Assembly: GCA_046530765.1 (NCBI GenBank)
Contig: JBHEQS010000022.1
Span: 1 to 5,207 of the forward strand
Length of the DNA: 5,207 bases
Reading direction: 5' to 3'
Source: Arsenophonus sp046530765
Lineage (GTDB): Bacteria > Pseudomonadota > Gammaproteobacteria > Enterobacterales > Enterobacteriaceae
The notes beneath the pieces are model-generated. The model saw only the letters and a program-made list of their open reading frames with translations, had not been told where the DNA came from and did no database searches. The position numbers were made by a program, and so were the translations under genes. Below are positions 1 to 4,460 of this stretch, one piece after another (within the stretch, counting starts at the first letter, position 1; every line of letters begins with the position of its first letter).

Positions 1-152
1 ATAACTACTGATATGAGTTATTTAACAGTAAGTTCGACAATAACTTTCATGAATATTGTTAGATAATGCGCTTTATAAATATCCTAAGTTACGTTTACAA
101 AAAAAATTTCTATGTTATTAGCATTAGAAGATCATTAATTATGAGCTTATTA

Positions 153-231
153 GACGACATCTTTATAATCATAACCATTAGTAAGTTATTGTTTAACAAA
201 TTAAAATTTTTGTGTCGTCATTAACTTACTA
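153..231. repeat. Two interleaved inverted repeats (pseudoknot-like order)
   Basis: GACGACA at 153-159 is complementary to TGTCGTC at 213-219. TAGTAAGTTA at 179-188 is complementary to TAACTTACTA at 222-231. The order is A-B-A'-B', so the two stems interleave instead of nesting, and only 2 nt separate A' from B'. The 7-bp pair carries four G/C pairs, which stands out in this AT-rich stretch. A 10-bp A/T-rich pair at this distance is expected a few times by chance in such DNA, so the case rests on the two pairs together. Function unknown. Confidence 0.3.
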
Positions 232-438
232 TTAATATTTTATTAAACATAACTTTTTCATTTCTTAATTTATTGATGTGATGACTTTCAAAAGTTATTA
301 TAATAATATTATATCATTTACTATAGGTTTTATACAGTTATTAAATAATATAGCATTATCTGCTTTCTTGATAAATCCATTTATAACTATCAAAGTATAA
401 AATTATTAAATTTATTATTATTATTTTTAATCATTATT

Positions 439-627
439 TTGATCATGAAATTAAATTTATATATTTTCAAAGAAGTTTATTTCATGACGCGCGCCAGAGC
501 CAATGTAGGTCTTGTAATATTTCTATATTGTTTATATCTAATTTCATCAATAGCTAAAATAATTTTTATTAACATTATATTTTTAAAACAATGTTTAGTT
601 TTCTTCTTTAAGAATAAAACTTATTAG
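439..627 (+). other. Doubtful 62-codon open frame, membrane/signal-like; probably not a gene or a relic
   Basis: The frame opens with TTG at 439, has its first ATG at 484 (codon 16), and stops with TAG at 625-627. From the ATG the product would be 47 residues: a basic start (MTRAR), then a hydrophobic run (VGLVIFLYCLYLI) and a small-residue stretch (SSIA), which looks like a signal peptide or single membrane anchor, then a second hydrophobic run. The DNA at 484-506 is distinctly GC-rich compared with its surroundings. Against it: no convincing ribosome site before either start, no family match that I recognise, and a length near the longest chance frame expected in stop-rich AT DNA. Hydrophobic translations are also typical of T-rich noncoding sequence. 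It could be the start of a decayed membrane protein gene. Confidence 0.12.
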
Positions 628-1121
628 TACTATTTAATTGTATTGTTTTATGATAAATTTGACTATATAGCTTTAATTTATTCTGATTGTTTTATTCTAT
701 CCTTATCCATAATCTATATTTGTTATAATCGTATTATAAATTATACATAATTATTTATAGATTTACTTGTACTTACCATTAACAATTATTTGATTAATTA
801 AGTTATCTTTTTCTATTATCAATTACTAACTTACATAAAGATTGTTATGTTACTTTGCTTTATGCTATATTATTAAATATGCGAAATTATATATAATATA
901 TACTAAATTATAAACTATATTACCTTCATAACATATCTATATAAATTTACTTTTCATAGTAATTGTTATAATTTTTATATATATTGCGATTCACAATAGT
1001 TATGTAAAAATTTATCATATTACTATCTTTCATGTCTTATTTGTTGCTCTTTTTATTCTGTATTAATAAGACTTTTTATAGATAAAAAATTATTACCAAA
1101 CACTTATGATGAGCTTAGGTT

Positions 1122-1130
1122 TGCTATAAT
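1122..1130 (+). promoter_or_regulatory. Orphan extended -10 promoter element (TGCTATAAT)
   Basis: The sequence TGCTATAAT is a perfect match to the extended -10 consensus (TGn followed by TATAAT). No good -35 lies 17 bp upstream (1102-1107 reads ACTTAT), but extended -10 promoters can work without one. The expected start is near 1137, directly before the 15-bp palindrome at 1143-1157. No open frame follows: the ATG at 1138 reaches a stop after four codons. It may be the promoter of a lost gene, of a small RNA, or a chance match in AT-rich DNA. Confidence 0.3.
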
Positions 1131-1142
1131 CTATTAAATGGC

Positions 1143-1168
1143 CTGTTCTTAGAACAGATTTAAAATCT
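1143..1168. repeat. Two abutting palindromes, operator-like
   Basis: CTGTTCT-T-AGAACAG (1143-1157) is a perfect 7+1+7 palindrome with six G/C pairs in its arms, unusual for this region. It overlaps by two bases a second palindrome, AGATTT-A-AAATCT (1156-1168). The one-base centre suits a dimeric DNA-binding protein better than an RNA hairpin, although the RNA could form a 5-bp stem with a 5-nt loop. It lies just after the extended -10 element at 1122-1130, the place of a classic repressor operator. I do not recognise it as the site of a named regulator: it starts and ends like a LexA box (CTG...CAG) but is one base shorter and has a different core. Confidence 0.35.
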
Positions 1169-1393
1169 TATTTTAATTAGTAAATTTTATTAACTAGTTT
1201 ATATATAAATTTTTGTATATTGATTAAAATAATTTGAATATATTAATAGAATTATTACGAAACTCTATAAACTAAACTAACTGTTCACTGCATTTTTTTA
1301 TAAATTACAGTGATATAAATAATGATATGCAATAATCCTTGATTTCCTGTTATGATACATAATAATTCTTAAGAAAATTAAATAACTATTGAT

Positions 1394-1423
1394 AAATATT
1401 TTTATCTTGTGATAAAAATATTT
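1394..1423. repeat. Perfect 13-bp inverted repeat with 4-nt loop
   Basis: AAATATTTTTATC (1394-1406) and GATAAAAATATTT (1411-1423) are exact reverse complements around the loop TTGT. The bases after the right arm (CTTCATT) are pyrimidine-rich, but the stem has almost no G/C and there is no clean T-run, so it is not a canonical intrinsic terminator on either strand. It can form a hairpin in RNA or a cruciform in supercoiled DNA. Confidence 0.55.
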
Positions 1424-1489
1424 CTTCATTCAACATTTTAATACAATATTAATAAAAATTTATTTTGCGTAATAATAACAAAAACATGC

Positions 1490-1540
1490 CAATAATATTA
1501 ATTATTGAAAATTTCAATGATAAACAATAATTTATTGTAT
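1490..1540. repeat. Run of three short palindromes
   Basis: Three perfect palindromes lie almost end to end. CAATAAT-ATTA-ATTATTG spans 1490-1507. ATTGAAA-A-TTTCAAT spans 1504-1518 and shares four bases with the first. CAATAA-T-TTATTG begins near 1528 and ends near 1540. All use the related word CAATAA(T)/(A)TTATTG. Each alone could be chance in such DNA; the close spacing and the shared word are what make them notable. Confidence 0.4.
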
Positions 1541-1607
1541 TTAAATATTTTAAAATTATTTTTATGTTAAAAATAAAATACTAGCAGAATGCATAAATTC
1601 TACTTTC

Positions 1608-1623
1608 TATTAATATATTAATA
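1608..1623. repeat. Perfect 16-bp palindrome
   Basis: TATTAATATATTAATA is its own reverse complement with no central spacer. It consists only of A and T, so some such palindromes are expected here. It belongs to the palindrome-rich stretch of about 1390-1815. Confidence 0.4.
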
Positions 1624-1645
1624 ATTGTCACTTTAGAAATAAATT

Positions 1646-1661
1646 ATTTAGTAAACTAAAT
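1646..1661. repeat. Short hairpin, 6-bp arms, 4-nt loop
   Basis: ATTTAG (1646-1651) and CTAAAT (1656-1661) flank the loop TAAA. Weak on its own; recorded because it lies within the same palindrome-rich stretch. Confidence 0.25.
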
Positions 1662-1778
1662 GAAGCCAAGTTAAGTTCGTTAAGATTATATTATAAATAA
1701 TATTTACATTTTTTATTTTACTTAAAATTCAACTAAAAAAACTAATATTTTATTACTTTCAATAGTAAATAATCACTA

Positions 1779-1815
1779 AACTAATAATTAATAAGCAACT
1801 TATTAATTATTAGTT
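1779..1815. repeat. Perfect 17-bp inverted repeat with 3-nt loop
   Basis: The arm AACTAATAATTAATAAG (1779-1795) and its exact reverse complement (1799-1815) are separated by CAA. This is the longest perfect inverted repeat I found. Assuming about 80% A+T, 17 matched pairs with so short a loop would not be expected by chance in 5 kb. Each arm has two G/C pairs and no T-run follows on either strand, so it is not a standard terminator. It lies about 300 bp before aroQ. Possible roles are a cruciform, an RNA-stabilising hairpin or a protein site; it could also come from a slippage or template-switch event. Confidence 0.7.
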
Positions 1816-1966
1816 ATTGAAAATTAATAACAAATTAAACTGTTTATAAAAATTATTTTTTTATATTTTATAAATTAATTAATAACTAAACATATCAATA
1901 GATCAAGACTAATGAAATACATTAAATTTTAGTATTAAAGATAACTTTATTTCTTAAACTAAAATT

Positions 1967-1997
1967 TTGCTGCTAATTATTATAAAATGTTTATAAT
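1967..1997 (+). promoter_or_regulatory. Weak candidate promoter for aroQ
   Basis: TTGCTG (1967-1972) and a perfect TATAAT (1992-1997) are separated by 19 bp, two more than ideal. A start near 2004 would give a leader of about 107 nt before aroQ. TATAAT words are frequent by chance in this DNA, and a poorer pair lies closer to the gene (TTGAAT 2059-2064, AATTAT 2082-2087, 17-bp spacing). The real aroQ promoter is therefore uncertain. Confidence 0.22.
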
Positions 1998-2094
1998 ATC
2001 TATATTCTTCATTAAAATAAATTCTTTCATTATGAATAAATATAATAAATTATTAAAATTGAATCAGGTTTTTAAATTATTAATTATCATTAGT

Positions 2095-2099
2095 AGGAG
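2095..2099 (+). promoter_or_regulatory. Ribosome binding site of aroQ
   Basis: AGGAG is a strong anti-16S match, with 11 nt between it and the ATG at 2111, slightly longer than ideal. It supports ATG 2111 as the start. The start is also fixed by homology, since the family begins with a short variable tail followed by ILLLNGPNLN. Confidence 0.7.
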
Positions 2100-2110
2100 A
2101 TATCAAGAAA

Positions 2111-2566
2111 ATGGCAAAAGATTTTCAGATTTTGCTTCTAAACGGACCAAATTTAAATATGCTTGGAAATAGAGAAACACTATTTTATGGCATTCTTACA
2201 CTTGAAGATATTATTAAAGAAATGAGTCAAAAAGCAAAACAATTAGGAGTTAAATTAAGTCATTTTCAATCTAATGCTGAGCATGAGCTTATTAACAAAA
2301 TTCATCAATCTCAAGGAAATATTGACTTTATATTAATTAATCCGGCGGCGTTAACTCATACTAGTATATCTCTGCGAGACGCTATATTAGGCGTCCAAAT
2401 TCCTTTTTATGAAATTCATCTTACTAATATTTACGCACGTGAACCATTCAGATGTTATTCCTATCTCTCAGATATTGCTAACGGCGTTATCTGTGGCTTT
2501 CATATTGATGGTTATATTTTCGCATTAGAATTTGCTGTTAAATTCTTATCATCATTAAAAAATTAG
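2111..2566 (+). CDS. aroQ: 3-dehydroquinate dehydratase, type II
   Basis: AroQ converts 3-dehydroquinate to 3-dehydroshikimate, the third step of the shikimate pathway, in the cytosol; the family forms a dodecamer. The 151 residues match the usual length. Family landmarks are in order: LLLNGPNLNMLG (8-19, containing Asn14); the flexible lid with Arg21 and Tyr26, the catalytic pair; QSNAEHELI (53-61); NPAALTHTS (77-85) with Asn77 and the catalytic His83; EIHLTN (101-106) with substrate-binding His103; and AREPFR (109-114) with Arg110 and Arg114. All catalytic residues I can place are present, so the enzyme should be active. It is unrelated to the type I enzyme AroD that E. coli uses for the same reaction; other Enterobacterales such as Yersinia carry aroQ just before accB, as here. 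Oddities: Leu81 replaces the usual aromatic residue before THTS, and His131 replaces a usually conserved glycine in the GFG..GY segment. The next gene, accB, follows after 59 bp. Confidence 0.97.
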   Translation: MAKDFQILLLNGPNLNMLGNRETLFYGILTLEDIIKEMSQKAKQLGVKLSHFQSNAEHELINKIHQSQGNIDFILINPAALTHTSISLRDAILGVQIPFYEIHLTNIYAREPFRCYSYLSDIANGVICGFHIDGYIFALEFAVKFLSSLKN

Positions 2567-2572
2567 AAATTA

Positions 2573-2601
2573 TTGATAAGCAACGACCTAGTAAATATAA
2601 A
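2573..2601 (+). promoter_or_regulatory. Likely sigma-70 promoter for accBC
   Basis: TTGATA (2573-2578) and TATAAA (2596-2601) each match the consensus at five of six positions and are exactly 17 bp apart. The expected start near 2608 leaves a leader of about 18 nt before the accB ATG at 2626. This is the best -35/-10 pair I found next to a gene in the window. It would allow accBC expression independent of aroQ. A chance match in AT-rich DNA cannot be excluded. Confidence 0.5.
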
Positions 2602-2612
2602 TAATAAAAAAT

Positions 2613-2639
2613 ATGGAATTAACTTATGGACTTTCGTAA
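2613..2639 (+). other. Eight-codon mini open frame overlapping the accB start
   Basis: ATG at 2613 opens a frame MELTYGLS that ends with TAA at 2637-2639, inside accB and in another reading frame. Its ATG overlaps the weak accB ribosome site (GGAA, 2615-2618). It has no ribosome site of its own that I can see and is most likely chance. If translated, it would interfere with accB initiation or couple to it. Confidence 0.1.
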
Positions 2640-3105
2640 AATTAAAAAATTGATTGAGCTTGTTGAAGCATCTGCAATTTCTGAATTAGAAATCTCGGAA
2701 GGTAAAGGATCTACTATTCGTATTAGTCGTACAATAGTAAATAATTTACCAGTTTTACAACAGAATATAGCGCCAAACGTTATAAATCAACAAGCCTTAC
2801 CAAATAATATTGTGATGCCTTCCCAAATATTGCCTGAATCAGAAAATATAAAAAAAGAAGAAGAAACTTATTATACTGTTCGCTCCCCAATGGTTGGTAC
2901 ATTCTATAGAGCCGCAAGTCCAGAAGCAAAACCATTTATTGAAATTGGTCAAAAAGTTAAGATTGGAGATACTATATGTATTGTCGAGGCAATGAAAATG
3001 ATGAATCAAATTGAAGCTGATAAATCAGGTATAGTTAAAGAAATTCTTTTAAAAAATGGAGAAAGTGTTGAATTTGACGAGCCATTAGTTATCATAAAAG
3101 AGTGA
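2626..3105 (+). CDS. accB: Biotin carboxyl carrier protein of acetyl-CoA carboxylase
   Basis: AccB carries the biotin that AccC carboxylates and that AccA/AccD then use to make malonyl-CoA, the first step of fatty-acid synthesis. It has 159 residues (156 in E. coli). Residues 1-35 are the conserved N-terminal segment (MDFRKIKKLIELVE...ISRT). Residues 36-83 are a flexible linker. Residues 84-159 are the biotinyl domain, with RSPMVGTFYR (86-95), the thumb typical of bacterial AccB (AASPEAKP, 96-103), and EAMKMM (121-126), in which Lys124 is the residue BirA would biotinylate. The linker is rich in Asn, Gln and Ile instead of the Ala/Pro of E. coli, as expected from AT-driven drift in a weakly constrained region. 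The ribosome site is weak (GGAA, 2615-2618); the start is set by homology. The gene ends in TGA, 8 nt before accC, so the two are very probably co-transcribed. In E. coli AccB represses its own operon; nothing here shows whether that persists. Confidence 0.98.
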   Translation: MDFRKIKKLIELVEASAISELEISEGKGSTIRISRTIVNNLPVLQQNIAPNVINQQALPNNIVMPSQILPESENIKKEEETYYTVRSPMVGTFYRAASPEAKPFIEIGQKVKIGDTICIVEAMKMMNQIEADKSGIVKEILLKNGESVEFDEPLVIIKE

Positions 3106-3107
3106 GG
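3104..3107 (+). promoter_or_regulatory. Ribosome binding site that sets the accC start
   Basis: GAGG overlaps the accB TGA (3103-3105) and lies 6 nt before ATG 3114. This favours ATG 3114 over the in-frame GTG at 3102, which would add four residues (MRHS) not found in the family. The overlap with the accB stop suggests translational coupling, which would help keep AccB and AccC amounts in proportion. Confidence 0.75.
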
Positions 3108-3113
3108 CACTCT

Positions 3114-4460
3114 ATGCTTAAAAAAATTGTTATCGCTAATCGTGGAGAAATTGCTTTACGTATTTTGCGTGCCTGTAAAGAACTAAAAATAAAAATTGTT
3201 GCTATTCATTCTACTGCTGATCGTGATTTGAAGCACGTATTACTTGCTGATGAGAGTGTTTGCATCGGACCAGCTGATTCAACTGAAAGTTATCTTAATA
3301 TTCCAGCAATAATCTCAGCAGCAGAAATTACAGCAGCAGAAGGAATTCACCCTGGTTATGGATTTTTATCTGAAAATGCCAATTTTGCAGAAAAAGTAGA
3401 ACGATCTGGTTTTATTTTTATTGGCCCAAAACCAGAAACAATTCGACTTATGGGTGATAAAGTTTCTGCAATTGGAGTAATGAAAAAAGCTGGTATTCCT
3501 TGTGTTCCTGGATCAGATGGGCCTTTAGGAAAAGATATAAAAATTAATAAAACAATTGCTAATCAAATTGGATATCCAGTTATTATTAAAGCATCTAGTG
3601 GTGGTGGAGGTCGAGGCATGCGCGTTGTTCATAGCGAAAATGATCTAGAACAAGCTATTACTCTTACACAAACTGAAGCGAAATCTGCCTTTGATAATAG
3701 TACAGTTTATATGGAGAAATTTTTGGAAAATCCACGGCATATTGAAATTCAAATACTTGCTGATGGTCAAGGTAATGCAATTTATTTAGCAGAACGTGAC
3801 TGCTCAATGCAGCGTCGTCATCAAAAAGTTCTTGAGGAAGCTCCTGCACTAGGTATAAAAATTAATATACGCAAAAACATCGGAGAGCGTTGTGCAAAAG
3901 CTTGTCTTGACATTGATTATCGTGGTGCCGGCACATTCGAATTTCTTTATAAAAACGGCGAATTTTACTTTATTGAAATGAATACGCGAATTCAAGTTGA
4001 ACATACTGTTACGGAAATGATTACTGGTATCGATTTGATTAAAGAACAGCTAAAGATAGCCTCAGGTTTGATGTTGTCTATTAAACAAAGAAATATTAAA
4101 ATTAATGGACATGCAATAGAGTGTAGAATTAATGCTGAAGATGCAAATACATTTTTACCAAGCCCTGGTAAAATTATTCGTCTTCATATTCCTGGTGGAT
4201 TTGGCATACGCTGGGAATCGCATATTTATTCAGGTTACACAGTTCCACTTCATTATGACTCAATGATTGGTAAACTAATTAGTTATGGTGAAACTCGTGA
4301 AATTGCAATCATTAGAATGAAAAATGCTTTATCTGAATTAATTATTGATGGAATTAAAACTAATATAAAATTACAACAAAAAATTATTAATGATAGTAAT
4401 TTTTTCAAGGGACGAACAAATATTCATTACCTAGAAAAAAAACTTGGGCCACAAGAGTAA
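3114..4460 (+). CDS. accC: Biotin carboxylase subunit of acetyl-CoA carboxylase
   Basis: AccC uses ATP and bicarbonate to carboxylate the biotin on AccB. From ATG 3114 it has 448 residues and aligns with E. coli AccC (449) without gaps, so E. coli numbering applies. Segments in order: N-terminal domain (KIVIANRGEIALRI, 4-17; HPGYGFLSEN); ATP-grasp lid with Lys116 and Lys159 and the glycine loop at 162-166; and the C-terminal domain with RDCSMQRRHQK (containing His236 and Lys238), Glu276, Glu288, Asn290, Arg292, Gln294, Val295, Glu296 and Arg338. All these ATP-, bicarbonate- and biotin-site residues are intact, so activity is expected. Three substitutions fall in conserved loops: Ser162 (Gly in E. 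coli), Leu246 (Pro) and Thr298 (Pro). As I recall pyruvate carboxylases, they also differ at these positions, and Thr is the normal residue at 298, so they need not inactivate the enzyme. No hairpin terminator is visible after the TAA stop. Confidence 0.98.
   Translation: MLKKIVIANRGEIALRILRACKELKIKIVAIHSTADRDLKHVLLADESVCIGPADSTESYLNIPAIISAAEITAAEGIHPGYGFLSENANFAEKVERSGFIFIGPKPETIRLMGDKVSAIGVMKKAGIPCVPGSDGPLGKDIKINKTIANQIGYPVIIKASSGGGGRGMRVVHSENDLEQAITLTQTEAKSAFDNSTVYMEKFLENPRHIEIQILADGQGNAIYLAERDCSMQRRHQKVLEEAPALGIKINIRKNIGERCAKACLDIDYRGAGTFEFLYKNGEFYFIEMNTRIQVEHTVTEMITGIDLIKEQLKIASGLMLSIKQRNIKINGHAIECRINAEDANTFLPSPGKIIRLHIPGGFGIRWESHIYSGYTVPLHYDSMIGKLISYGETREIAIIRMKNALSELIIDGIKTNIKLQQKIINDSNFFKGRTNIHYLEKKLGPQE

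Larger units (their letters stand above)
1..2110. other. Long AT-rich region without a recognisable gene, upstream of aroQ
   Basis: About 2.1 kb in which all six frames are broken by frequent stops and no protein, tRNA or rRNA family is recognisable. In E. coli the genes near accB are acuI (yhdH), csrD and mreBCD; I looked for relics of their conserved motifs in translation and found none. A spacer this long beside intact housekeeping genes fits an eroded chromosome in which inactivated genes have decayed past recognition. This is inference. The individual inverted repeats and the possible promoters inside it are listed separately. A regulatory or structural role for part of the region cannot be excluded. 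Confidence 0.7.

Noticed and set aside
31..47. tRNA-like T-arm (AAGTT, CGACAAT, AACTT)
   Set aside because: TTCGA is not in the loop register of a real T-arm, and no acceptor, D or anticodon arm can be built around it.
703..749. Two near-matches to DnaA boxes (TTATCCATA at 703-711, TTATACATA at 741-749)
   Set aside because: Each has one mismatch to the consensus and consists mostly of A/T, so such words are expected by chance. No cluster of perfect boxes or dnaA/dnaN-like neighbour supports an origin.
1064..1095. Possible terminator hairpin (TTTTTA, TAGA, TAAAAA)
   Set aside because: Only a 6-bp A/T stem with no G/C pairs and no upstream gene to terminate.
1321..1370. Imperfect direct repeat, 1321-1340 versus 1351-1370 (about 15 of 20 matches)
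   Set aside because: The 10-bp spacers do not match and no third unit exists; similarity at this level is common in AT-rich DNA.
1486..1530. 14-codon frame beginning MPIILIIENFND, faintly like the start of PabA/TrpG
   Set aside because: Too short, no continuation in any frame, and it lies in palindromic DNA that dictates the codons.
1987..2172. 61-codon forward frame ending inside aroQ
   Set aside because: It overlaps the start of aroQ in another frame, is dominated by Ile/Lys/Asn/Phe as chance AT translation is, and has no family likeness.
2378..2395. GC-rich hairpin GACGC...GCGTC within aroQ
   Set aside because: Short, and explained by conserved codons (RDAILGV); no sign of regulatory use.
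3102..3113. GTG at 3102 as start of accC
   Set aside because: It would add MRHS, absent from the family, and would overlap the accB stop. ATG 3114 has a well-spaced GAGG and matches the E. coli start.
3664..3849. 61-codon reverse frame within accC
   Set aside because: A shadow of accC on the opposite strand; accC is certain and conserved through this part.
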